Assembly: GCA_946555455.1 (NCBI GenBank)
Contig: CAMNSU010000016.1
Location: 1 to 34,738 of the forward strand
Length of the DNA stretch: 34,738 bases
Source of the DNA: an uncultured Clostridia bacterium
GTDB taxonomy: Bacteria; Bacillota; Clostridia; RUG12999
Reading direction: 5' to 3'
The stretch's first letter is position 1, and each line of letters begins with the position of its first letter. The notes under the pieces are model-generated. The model was not told the origin of the DNA. It did not search any database and saw only the letters and a program-made list of their open reading frames with translations. Below, piece after piece: positions 17,801 to 25,564 of this stretch. A program made the position numbers and the translations under genes.

Positions 17801-18563
17801 CCGGAAGCGTCACATTCTGAGGTGCACTTGGCGCGGCTGCGGAAAGTGCTTCTTTTAAAAACGTCTGAATAGACTGGCTGTATACGTCATAACCTGCATC
17901 AGTCGGGTGTGTGCCGTCTGTCAATGCCGTTTCCCATGTTAACTCTCCCGCCTCAATTTTTTGATATAAATCCAGTCCGCAATTAACGGAAGGGATTCCA
18001 TAATGCTGTGCCACTTGTTCGTGCCACAATACCGTTTTCATGGTACCGCCCTTGACATAACTATCCTCTGCGCCCGCTTTATGCATGGTGTAGACAAACA
18101 CAATATCCGCTGCCGGATTTTGGGCGTAAATCTGCCGCACAACACCTTCCATTGCATTTTTAACTTCCGCTTCTTTTTGATTCCAATCATTGACTGCAGC
18201 TTCTACAAACACCAAGTCCGGTTTTTGGGACAGCAAATCATTTTTTGCCCGAAATGTATGTGGAATGGAGCCGAATCCGCCGATACTGGCGTTAATTTCT
18301 TCTATTTTGCTGTCAGGATAGGTATCTTTTAACCATTTTGTTGTTTTCGCGCGCCAACAGTTGTCTTGACTTGTTGCACCAGTACCTGCTGTAATGGATC
18401 CTCCAAGATATCCCACGCGGAGAGATTTTTTTGCAGTCAACTGATATACCGTATTTCCCATACTTCGTGCCTCTATAGCCGCTACCGGAGCGATACTGCC
18501 TAACAACAGAATTGCCCCTAATACCAGTGGGAGAAATCCTCTGCCTTGTTTATTCCAAAACAT
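14844..18563 (-). CDS. Secreted SGNH/GDSL esterase with internal SLH motifs and a large uncharacterised C-terminal region
   Basis: A signal peptide (residues 1-29) precedes an SGNH hydrolase domain (~40-240). Its blocks are LGGSIT (Ser56), NASIGG, AAVND (Asn125) and DGTHP (Asp216, His219). SGNH enzymes in such loci usually remove acetyl or other acyl esters from polysaccharides. A beta-sandwich (~255-400) resembles the jelly-roll partner of CE2-like esterases. SLH-type repeats follow at ~425-580 (YTDVPAEHTAFGAVAALCDR, GRGGTFEPDRAVTAQELIKM), which would hold the enzyme at the cell wall. Residues ~580-1239 are beta-rich with recurring short barrel-like units, and no family is recognised. SLH motifs normally lie at a terminus, so an internal position is unusual. 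GAGGTGA is the ribosome site. Catalytic residues are complete; substrate is unknown. Confidence 0.85.
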   Translation of the reverse strand: MFWNKQGRGFLPLVLGAILLLGSIAPVAAIEARSMGNTVYQLTAKKSLRVGYLGGSITAGTGATSQDNCWRAKTTKWLKDTYPDSKIEEINASIGGFGSIPHTFRAKNDLLSQKPDLVFVEAAVNDWNQKEAEVKNAMEGVVRQIYAQNPAADIVFVYTMHKAGAEDSYVKGGTMKTVLWHEQVAQHYGIPSVNCGLDLYQKIEAGELTWETALTDGTHPTDAGYDVYSQSIQTFLKEALSAAAPSAPQNVTLPAKLFAACYDKADIQDAWETAYQGFEKSENNMGGRYPHMLASQTAGAQISVPFRGRTIGLYWLKSIDAGIVQWKVDGGTPQEISGCDATALKSAARGTYNILTTDLSEGEHVLTLTVTGRKSDGATGTWTRIGGFFVAEKSQEKPTLIPPNKPETNSAANGENTVLGFAPRYRGLFRSLGISLETANPAAVTRGEAAKTIADMLKIEQSAAGEPYYTDVPAEHTAFGAVAALCDRGIISGRGGTFEPDRAVTAQELIKMLTCAAGYEPLAKQYGGYPQGYLRAAAEAGILSAGLSGDQVSAAQLENAIFRTLRADMMEIAVYGEPMQIRVNKNKTILTEYHDIYRADGIMQATQDAALGGWKVTSDGFVCIDGTSFYTEEDFRDFLGKRIRYYYRSCQEEDEPQLIYAEENSGTSNWYLTEDIAEWDGKAYRIYENGTTRKQEIPAAADILYNQQKAERMNIDMVPKNGSVELIDNDGDTVWDVVKILDYRDVVVTGVNIQDEVIYNAIVPGEKFELNRNHYRFVNTSGLPVALGDLKKDDVISIAVSPDGKNVYGVVSRFYIQGTVTETYESGGERYLMIGGIAYRVAKDYQGADNAKPGSQVTFYLDQWERVVYAKEVKPAASGYAYLIEIGLKSGIEGQIAQMKLLDTDGKVKIVDAKSTVLVDDSKCTGPELMEKLGTYRGVMQYNVTEDGKVSKIYTAVAPDSKTSTGLYTDAMAGKEYYYRAAPMNFGGKVIMKGSTVVFVVPTMEGTDDSNYRVSDSSAFTNAEYYTVAGYRTDKNKLACDFVVWYEDGGNFSRYTTPITLVGKVVNSVNEEGEPVDKLYGRSRGKEVVYTSSRQGLFAEVKPGDVIRCKASAGGSVVKEPQILYDIEQDKMLATVGSSFASIPWVFKAAVLKIEDDIISLYSGNTPATPEASMTNLFRITDTVPITQFDMTTQGEKISQISIGEMRDYASSGTECTQVIGIFEYGETKELIVIKRQEG

Positions 18564-18607
18564 ATCTCGTCACCTCTTCTTTTTGCCTTACGGCGTTGTT
18601 TTCCGAT

Positions 18608-20314
18608 TTATTTTCCCGCTGCCCGCAGCAGCCCGCAAATAATTTTTGCCGCTTCTGCACGTGTTGCAATCCCTTGCGGCTGGAAACGGTTATCCCCCGT
18701 GCCTTGAATGACGTCGGCTGCAGTCAGCATACCAACTGCTTCACCGGCATAAGATGCAATTTCTTCTTTGTCTGCAAAAGATACGGTTCCCTTTTGCAGC
18801 GTTACACCGGCTGCCTGCACGGTACGCGCTGCCATTACCGCCATATCCTGCCGCGAAATGTTTTGTCCAATACCAAACCGACTGTTTGAAATTCCTTGTA
18901 CAATACCGTTTTCTACTGCGGCGGCGACATATGCATAACACCAATGTTCTGCCGATACATCCTCAAATGCCGCGGCGGCTCCCATATCGGTGATTCCAAA
19001 TGCTACAACCAGCATTTTCACAAATTCTTCCCGCGCTACTGCCGCGTTTGGTTCAAATTTCCCTTCCGTACGTCCTTGCAAAATTCCACGCTGTGCTAGC
19101 TCTGTAATTTCTTTTTCCGCCCACGGAACTGTGTCTAAATCAAGAAATACCGGCTGCTGACTAGGGACGGTATTTGACTCATTTTGATAAATGTCAATGT
19201 TCACGGCACTTGAAGTTCCTCCGCCCGGTCTTGCAGACGAACTACCGCCGCCACCGCCGCCAATTCCAGTACCGCCGGGTTTTGGTGTTGTTACCGTCTG
19301 TATTGCACTTTCAAACGCGGATTTGATGTTGCCCACGCTGGAAATATCTTTTTTCATCATTTCTTTATATACTAGTTCTTTTTTCTCACTTAATCCGCTA
19401 TATACAGCAGTATCAATCTCATAGACTGGCGCAAATAACAGCAGCGCCGCGTCTGCTTGAGAAAATCCCTTGTTTGTCATCATCGCGCTGACTGCTGCCG
19501 CACGCAGCAGTTCAAGCTGGGCTGATTTAAAATCAACAGCCTTTGCCTTTTGCTTCAGCAACTGTTCTGCCGCTTGTGTTTTTCCGCCGCGTTCGCCGAA
19601 TGCCCGGTCATTCCAATAAGCTAAAAATTCAGGTTTCAAACCGTGGAACCATTCCTCTTCATAACTTTGCAGCAACGCTTCCAAATCTGCTGCTTTTTCC
19701 ATATAACCTACCGCTGCCGCCAGCGTTTCCTGCCGGAAGGTGCGCCGAAGCTGTTCCACATCATGAAATGTTGTATCTGCCAAAGTCTGATATAACCGTT
19801 CCAAATTTCGTCCGGCTGCTACTAACGTATCATATGGCTCAAACTGCAATCCAAACAAACCTTTATCTGCCTCAATCTGCGCCGCCATCTTGTTTGCTGG
19901 CGTCTGGTTAAACGCTTCCAGCCGCGACTTCATTTGGGTATCGGAAACCAAATACAATGGTCGTGTTTCCCGTAGGTCTTTCCCTGCTGAAACGATAATT
20001 TCATATTCTCCGTAATCCGGTTTTTTCACAGTAAATTGATACCGTCCCTGTTCATCTGCTACTACTGTTTTTACGTAGATACTATAGTCTGTAAGCGTTC
20101 CCTCATTTGCCAGTGCCTGCAACAAATCTGCGCCCGGTTTTAGAATATTTACCGCTACCGCACGTCCCGCACCGCCTTCTATCATGCCGCTGATGATTAA
20201 TGTGTCGGACTGTTCCTCTACATTTCCAATCACTGCCGCGCAAACCGCCTGCTGCATCACTACAATACAGCACATGGTACAAACCAAGGCTTTCCAAATT
20301 CGTTTTGCTTTCAT
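18608..20314 (-). CDS. SLH-anchored surface protein with Ig-like N-domain and helical middle
   Basis: The 568-residue product has a signal peptide (MKAKRIWKALVCTMCCIVVM through AVCA). An Ig-like domain (~25-115) contains IEGGAGRAVAVNILKPG and ADEQGRYQFTVKKPDYGEYE. A helical region (~130-340) and a Gly/Ser-rich linker (GGTGIGGGGGGSSSARPGGG) follow, then three SLH motifs (~385-565) containing GRTEGKFEPNAAVAREEFVK, FGIGQNISRQDMAVMAARTV and RFQPQGIATRAEAAKIICGL. SLH triplets bind pyruvylated secondary cell-wall polymer, so this is a wall-bound scaffold or binding protein. No catalytic domain is seen. The N-domain resembles that of the beta-helix protein at 22603-25548. ATG 20314 follows AAGGA; an in-frame GTG at 20323 overlaps the previous stop codon. 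Confidence 0.85.
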   Translation of the reverse strand: MKAKRIWKALVCTMCCIVVMQQAVCAAVIGNVEEQSDTLIISGMIEGGAGRAVAVNILKPGADLLQALANEGTLTDYSIYVKTVVADEQGRYQFTVKKPDYGEYEIIVSAGKDLRETRPLYLVSDTQMKSRLEAFNQTPANKMAAQIEADKGLFGLQFEPYDTLVAAGRNLERLYQTLADTTFHDVEQLRRTFRQETLAAAVGYMEKAADLEALLQSYEEEWFHGLKPEFLAYWNDRAFGERGGKTQAAEQLLKQKAKAVDFKSAQLELLRAAAVSAMMTNKGFSQADAALLLFAPVYEIDTAVYSGLSEKKELVYKEMMKKDISSVGNIKSAFESAIQTVTTPKPGGTGIGGGGGGSSSARPGGGTSSAVNIDIYQNESNTVPSQQPVFLDLDTVPWAEKEITELAQRGILQGRTEGKFEPNAAVAREEFVKMLVVAFGITDMGAAAAFEDVSAEHWCYAYVAAAVENGIVQGISNSRFGIGQNISRQDMAVMAARTVQAAGVTLQKGTVSFADKEEIASYAGEAVGMLTAADVIQGTGDNRFQPQGIATRAEAAKIICGLLRAAGK

Positions 20315-20319
20315 CCGGC

Positions 20320-21870
20320 TCACTTCCTTCCCTTTTTTTCCAGCTTTTTATGCACATATGTCTTCAGCATCCCGCTGCGTTCCAAAACAGTTTTCTTCTG
20401 ATATCCATTGAGTGTCAGCTGCCGCGAAAATGTTTCATTATCCACCAAATCCAACACGGCATTCATTGCTTTTGTGTCTCCCCGTGCAGCGCTTTGTGTC
20501 AATGCTGTCAGCGCATAACAAAACAGACTGTAATCTTCTCTTTCCGGCAGATAGGATAACAACCAATCTGTATCTTCTCCCCTGTTTTTCTTTCCTATCA
20601 AATAAACTGCCCACTCATCTGCCTGTTGTTTCAGCTGTTCCGGAGGCAGCGTTTCTTCGGTACGCCACTGCATAGGCGTTACGTTTTCCTGCAATAAGCC
20701 GCGCTGCACCATCTCCTGCCGAACACTTTCATAACAATCCTCCGGATAGCAGTCCTGCCGCAGCGCCAAACACGCTGCTACCGCTGCCGCTTCCCCGCTG
20801 CGCATGACATTCTTTTTCAGCCGTACCGGCGGCAATGCGTCATGTGATATATCCATGCCGATTCCTGCCAGCAGCAGCCCTTTTATTCCCTTTGCCACAA
20901 ACGCCCCATAAGGCACCTGCGCAGTCAGCACTTTATCGCGCAATCCGCGCAGCAAAAAATCGTTCACCAATTCCGACTCAAAAGCCGCATCATATAAATG
21001 TGTATCATAAGGTCCTGACATGGTGAAAACCGGCTGTGGTACGTCTTCTTCCCCAAACAGCATTTCACCTGTCATTTGCGTTTGTCCCATGCCGTGCAGT
21101 CCTTCCCGTTTTCCTATCACTGCGCCGCACAGCAGCATTCTATTCTGACTGTTTCTGCTATAAGCACCCTGCGCATCGCTTTCTGCAAATGCACACGTTA
21201 CAGCTGCCGAAACCTGCATCATATCGCTGTTATTGATAAATCCGTTGTCCCGATACACATGTTCCAATTCATTTGCCTCGTTCATCACCAGACAGACTGC
21301 CGAAAATGCCTGTGCCTGTCCGTCGCTCTCCCGCCCCATATAAACCGGCAATCCCGCCAGACGGCATATATTAGCTTCCGCCGTTGCATCAATGACCATT
21401 TTACAAGCAACATCCTGCATTCTGCCATTTTCCAGTATACGCAGCCCTTGGATAGCGTCCTCCTTTGTCCATACGCCGCACGCCATACTTTCATACCAAA
21501 TTGTTCCGCCCGCGTCTGCATAAGCGGCTTCATAAACCAACTTTTTAGCTTCCGCATGAATGCCTTCGCACCAGCCTTTTTTTTGGCTGCATATGCGGTC
21601 CGACAACTGAACGATTTCCTCATCCAACGCGCTGCATTGACCTTTCAAATGGTCGCCGTGGTAATATCCCATCACAATACCGGTACCCATACCGCCCGGA
21701 AATGTCCCCATTTCAACGCAAAGTACACACGCACCCATCCGCGCCGCCGTAATACCCGCAATGATACCCGCGGTTCCCGCGCCGCAAACGATAATATCAT
21801 AGGTTTGTGTAAATACCGCTTCGCACACCGTTTCCTGCTGTACACCATCCACTCGTTCCAACAGCTTCAT
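20320..21870 (-). CDS. FAD-dependent oxidoreductase (FAD_oxidored-like), cytoplasmic
   Basis: The 516 residues include an N-terminal Rossmann site GAGTAG (residues 30-35), Glu53 placed to bind the ADP ribose, and the GGMGT loop (59-63). A second FAD signature lies near the C-terminal side: SHDALPPVRLKKNVMRSGEA followed by AAVAACLAL. This matches the PF12831-type flavoproteins common in polysaccharide loci, whose substrates are mostly unknown. No signal peptide is present. The ATG overlaps the stop of the preceding small Rossmann-like gene (ATGA), so the two proteins are probably made together and may associate. It sits between genes for exported proteins, which argues for a role on the same substrate, perhaps oxidation of a sugar or linked group after import. 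That role is inference. Confidence 0.85.
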   Translation of the reverse strand: MKLLERVDGVQQETVCEAVFTQTYDIIVCGAGTAGIIAGITAARMGACVLCVEMGTFPGGMGTGIVMGYYHGDHLKGQCSALDEEIVQLSDRICSQKKGWCEGIHAEAKKLVYEAAYADAGGTIWYESMACGVWTKEDAIQGLRILENGRMQDVACKMVIDATAEANICRLAGLPVYMGRESDGQAQAFSAVCLVMNEANELEHVYRDNGFINNSDMMQVSAAVTCAFAESDAQGAYSRNSQNRMLLCGAVIGKREGLHGMGQTQMTGEMLFGEEDVPQPVFTMSGPYDTHLYDAAFESELVNDFLLRGLRDKVLTAQVPYGAFVAKGIKGLLLAGIGMDISHDALPPVRLKKNVMRSGEAAAVAACLALRQDCYPEDCYESVRQEMVQRGLLQENVTPMQWRTEETLPPEQLKQQADEWAVYLIGKKNRGEDTDWLLSYLPEREDYSLFCYALTALTQSAARGDTKAMNAVLDLVDNETFSRQLTLNGYQKKTVLERSGMLKTYVHKKLEKKGRK

Positions 21871-22589
21871 TTGGCACCTCCCGCTATCCGCAGCCCTGCT
21901 GCATATCCTTGCTCATAGCTTTCTATCAGGTTTTCACAGTTGCAAGACGGCAACGCCGTCTCCGTTTCCGGCTGCACACGCTGGTCAAACGCTAATCCCA
22001 TTAATATTAGCTTGGTCTCCCGCAGCTCCTTCTGTTCCAACAACTCTCTCAACCGCTGCCGCGCCTGCTGCATATTCTCTTCCTGTTCCAATGGAATACG
22101 CAGTACACTCTGACCCTCCCAATATGCTGGAAGAATCGAAAATGTCCCATAATCTCCTGCCTCCGGCGCATGTTCTACCAGACAATGAAATGCTTTTTGT
22201 AAAACGGTTCCCTGCGCTCTGGTATCCAGCACCTGTTTGCACAAAATATTTCTGGTACCGTCCCAATTCTGCACTGTCACCATAAATCCTTCTCTTTGCG
22301 GAACAATTTCTTTTACAAATGTTTGGTACAATATTTCCCATTTTTTCTCCTGCGCCCGCCGGTATATCGCCAGTGCCGCTTCTCCCAAGCTGACAATATT
22401 TCCACGGACAGGAAGCGTCTCTAAAAACGCTTTTCCTGCTTCCGTATGCCAGCTTACCGGCGCAAACCGAAATGCCGGAGAATAATCCTCCAGATAGACG
22501 GAGCTGCTAATGATAAGGTTTCTGCTGCTGTTTGCACTGCAGAATCCCACTGCTGTATAGGTACCGCCCAGCACCACTGTGTCAAACAT
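21867..22589 (-). CDS. Small Rossmann-like protein partnered with the FAD oxidoreductase
   Basis: This 240-residue cytoplasmic protein starts MFDTVVLGGTYTAVGFCSAN, a beta-alpha-beta opening like a flavoprotein but with GGTYTAVG in place of the classical GxGxxG. The C-terminus ENLIESYEQGYAAGLRIAG resembles the final FAD-contact helix of FAD_oxidored proteins. It therefore looks like a shortened, divergent relative of its neighbour with most of the substrate domain missing, or a non-catalytic subunit. GGGAGG lies seven bases before ATG 22589, and a longer in-frame start at 22646 would overlap the upstream gene without a ribosome site. The stop overlaps the oxidoreductase ATG by four bases. No named family was recognised. 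Cofactor binding is uncertain. Confidence 0.65.
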   Translation of the reverse strand: MFDTVVLGGTYTAVGFCSANSSRNLIISSSVYLEDYSPAFRFAPVSWHTEAGKAFLETLPVRGNIVSLGEAALAIYRRAQEKKWEILYQTFVKEIVPQREGFMVTVQNWDGTRNILCKQVLDTRAQGTVLQKAFHCLVEHAPEAGDYGTFSILPAYWEGQSVLRIPLEQEENMQQARQRLRELLEQKELRETKLILMGLAFDQRVQPETETALPSCNCENLIESYEQGYAAGLRIAGGAK

Positions 22590-22602
22590 TGTACCATCCT
22601 CC

Positions 22603-25548
22603 CTACTGTTCAAGCACTGCCGGAACACATACCGGCTGCATATCATCCATATTATTCCAAATCATGGCAAGCGCCCGCGTCGCACCCTGCGGCACGCGCA
22701 ATGCTTCTGTTTCCCCTGCGCCGTTCAAACTCAAGTCCCGGCTGACTATACCAGCCATTTCATTTCCGCAATATACTGCCAGTACCAGTACACCGCTGCT
22801 ACGCTGTGACTGCACCGTTATGGTTTTGCCTGCTTCCAGACTTGGTGGTCGTCCATTTTCATCCGTCTTAAATTCTGCTTCTTCGGTTTCTGCCACCGTC
22901 ACATGATACACTGTGTCATACTGTTTTCCATTTATCATAACGGAAATTTTTATTTGTGCGCTGCCAGCCTGTTTCGCATGAAATATGCCGTCTTCCACAG
23001 AAACTGTCTCCGGCGCGCTGCTTTGTGCCTGCTTTACAGCTGCTGTATGTAAAAATCCGCCTGTATCCCGCCAACTAATTTTCAGCGCTGCAATTTCACC
23101 TTTATACATACTGCGTCCTGGTCCGTCTGCCGTTTCTCCCGTCCGTACAAACAGCTGCCGCAGCGGCGCTCCTGTCTGCACATAGGGATACGTTTCCAAC
23201 AGTCCGATGTCTCTGCGGTTCCAAAGTTCTATACCCATTTCCTCCAGCACTGTATTCCCCTGCACTGTCAGTCGGCAACTGTCCGCTTCCTCCATAAAAT
23301 CAATCTGTGCCCAGCGGCTATGCGTATCAAATCCTAGCGACTGCCAGCTTTGCCAGTCAGTGATTGGCGGATCTATGCTGTTGATTTCCGGCTGTCCTTG
23401 TTCCTCCCAAAACAAATTTTCATCTGCCTGCGCAATTTTATCTACCGTCCATCTATCCTGAAATGTGTATAAACATCCGCCGCTTTGGAGCGCCGCATTT
23501 TTCCTGAAAACCAGTTGTCCGCAGCCATAGGCGCCATTTGAAGAATCATAAGTATCGTTATAAAAGAATATGCTTTTGCTGTCATTGTCCACAAACAAAT
23601 TATGCTGCACCGTGATACCTGTTCCTCGCGGATAAATCAATCCTCTTACCACCGCACCGCCCACTGCACGCATTTCCGAAATAATATTATCCTCCACCAA
23701 TACGCCGTCGGAATCCTCGTCCATATAGATGCCAAACACAAAGGTATTCTGCGGCAAAACAGTAATGGGGTCCACCGTGCAATCGTGAATCCAATTTCCA
23801 CGAATGATGTTGCCTGTATTCACACCCCATGTGGCAATCGCACCGCAATCCTGCGAATCCTGTACTACATCTGATATATCATTTGCTTCCACAACATTAT
23901 CCTTGGTCTTTTGAAACGACCGAAAATTCTCTTCCGTTACCAATATACCGCCATAAGTATTGCCAATGATACGGTTGCGCGGCATGCCTTTCAAATGGAT
24001 TCCATAGCGCGGAGAACCACTCACACGGTTATGCCGTATGACATTTTCCGCACTGTCGTAGATACGGATACCGCCTGCGTTTCCGTCACACCAGCCTACC
24101 CGCTCCACCAGATTGTTTTCAATGCGGTTGCCATAGGAAACCTTTTCCGCTATATTTGATTTGCCCATCACCGCAATACCATCGCTTCCGGTTTGTGAGA
24201 CTTTATTCCCAGTCACAATATTTTCATGTGATGCGCCTTCTATCGTAATGCCACGGTATCCTATATTTTCCACCTGACAAGCCGTCACAGCACAATTTGA
24301 AGCATTCAGCAGCCGGATACCGCGTCCCGGTGTATCCACGCCGGAAACTGCAATTCCTTCGATTATCACATTTTGTATAGGCGCTTCCTCCGTTCCCTCC
24401 AGCCGAAATCCATCCGCCTTTAAAGGAACGCTCACACCCTCTGTAAGCGCTGTGGTATCATAGGGATAATAATATAAATTTCCCGCCGCAGTATCCGCAT
24501 AAAATTCGCCGGGCGCATCTAAAAATTCCGGCGCCCCTTGCAAATAATACCGCGACCCTGCACCGATTTCATATGCCGCTTTGCGTACCAGTGTTACATG
24601 TCCCGAAGCCGCATCAAAATTCTCTATGGCAATTAATTGCGTAGACCAATTATAATGTCCGTTTTTTCCGCCGGGCCAGAGAAACACTTCCAAACCGCTT
24701 ATATTTTCCGGCTGCGCAAACTGTCCCGGCTCTGTATAAAACGCTTGATTTGGCTGTGCGCTGTCCGCCGCCGCACTATGCACATAACAGTTCTTCCCAT
24801 TCTGACGGTTGGGACTGCGCGCCGGAACTGCCAATTTCCCATTTTCATAGAGGGACTCCGGTTTTTCTCCCTGCTGCAGCGGTGCACGCCAAATATTGTT
24901 CCCTACGTTCTCCCAGCCTGTGACTGTGCGGGCAAAGGTAACTTGTACATTTTCCCCCTCCGCCGCGCGTATGCGAAGTTGATGGCCGTTTTTTCCGCTC
25001 TGTTGTGCACGAATTACACAAGATTGCTGCATTGTATAAGCCCCGCCGCGAAATATTATCTCCACATCGGTGTTTTCCAGCAATGACTGTGCCGCCTGAA
25101 GCGCTTTATCAAAACCTGCAAACGGCGCGGCTTCCGTACCAAAACCGTTTTCATCACTGCCCCCCGGCGCTATGAAAATGGTTTTGGTCGCATTGCCGCT
25201 GTCCCGACAGGAAACAACCGCTCTGTGCTGCGCTCCCTGCGCCGTCAGCACCAACGGATAATCCCCCTGCTGCAAAGCCGCTGTCACTTGAAAGGTTCCG
25301 TCCGCTGCTGCCTGTACGGTTCGCATATAAGCACAAGACTTTTTTAAATCGGTTTCGTCCAGCGCACTGTATTCCGGCTGCAATATCACAACACTGACCG
25401 CCGCGCCACCGGAAGAAATGCGCCCTTCTATTTGAACGCCGCCGTTTTTTTCCGTCCAATTCACCTGTTCAAAGGAAACTGCTGCGGCAGCAGGAAATGC
25501 TGCCAGCAGTACCGCCAGAACCACCAAAACTGCCGCTGCACGTTTCAT
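22603..25548 (-). CDS. Secreted right-handed beta-helix protein (probable carbohydrate-active enzyme)
   Basis: The 981-residue protein has a signal peptide (MKRAAAVLVVLAVLLAAFPA, cleavage after AAA). An Ig-like N-domain (~25-115) is followed by a right-handed beta-helix (~123-740) and a C-terminal beta region (~780-981). The helix shares its landmarks with the larger protein at 9722-14839: SLYENGKLAVPARSPN, WPGGKNGHYNW, YEIGAGSRYY, EFLDAPGEFYAD, LVTEENFRSF and VQDSQDCGAIATWG. Asp/Glu in EFLDAPGE and VQDSQD are conserved between the two and are candidates for catalysis; this is not established. The last ~60 residues (VLAVYCGNEM, MIWNNMDDMQPV) resemble the end of the neighbouring repeat protein. 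AAAGGAGG precedes the ATG, 16 bases after the upstream stop. Confidence 0.85.
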   Translation of the reverse strand: MKRAAAVLVVLAVLLAAFPAAAAVSFEQVNWTEKNGGVQIEGRISSGGAAVSVVILQPEYSALDETDLKKSCAYMRTVQAAADGTFQVTAALQQGDYPLVLTAQGAQHRAVVSCRDSGNATKTIFIAPGGSDENGFGTEAAPFAGFDKALQAAQSLLENTDVEIIFRGGAYTMQQSCVIRAQQSGKNGHQLRIRAAEGENVQVTFARTVTGWENVGNNIWRAPLQQGEKPESLYENGKLAVPARSPNRQNGKNCYVHSAAADSAQPNQAFYTEPGQFAQPENISGLEVFLWPGGKNGHYNWSTQLIAIENFDAASGHVTLVRKAAYEIGAGSRYYLQGAPEFLDAPGEFYADTAAGNLYYYPYDTTALTEGVSVPLKADGFRLEGTEEAPIQNVIIEGIAVSGVDTPGRGIRLLNASNCAVTACQVENIGYRGITIEGASHENIVTGNKVSQTGSDGIAVMGKSNIAEKVSYGNRIENNLVERVGWCDGNAGGIRIYDSAENVIRHNRVSGSPRYGIHLKGMPRNRIIGNTYGGILVTEENFRSFQKTKDNVVEANDISDVVQDSQDCGAIATWGVNTGNIIRGNWIHDCTVDPITVLPQNTFVFGIYMDEDSDGVLVEDNIISEMRAVGGAVVRGLIYPRGTGITVQHNLFVDNDSKSIFFYNDTYDSSNGAYGCGQLVFRKNAALQSGGCLYTFQDRWTVDKIAQADENLFWEEQGQPEINSIDPPITDWQSWQSLGFDTHSRWAQIDFMEEADSCRLTVQGNTVLEEMGIELWNRRDIGLLETYPYVQTGAPLRQLFVRTGETADGPGRSMYKGEIAALKISWRDTGGFLHTAAVKQAQSSAPETVSVEDGIFHAKQAGSAQIKISVMINGKQYDTVYHVTVAETEEAEFKTDENGRPPSLEAGKTITVQSQRSSGVLVLAVYCGNEMAGIVSRDLSLNGAGETEALRVPQGATRALAMIWNNMDDMQPVCVPAVLEQ

Positions 25549-25564
25549 AAAACGCCTCCTTTAT

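Noticed and set aside
22589-22646. Longer N-terminus for the small Rossmann-like protein
   Set aside because: It would overlap the end of the upstream beta-helix gene, has no ribosome site, and hides the GGGAGG and beta-strand that fit ATG 22589.
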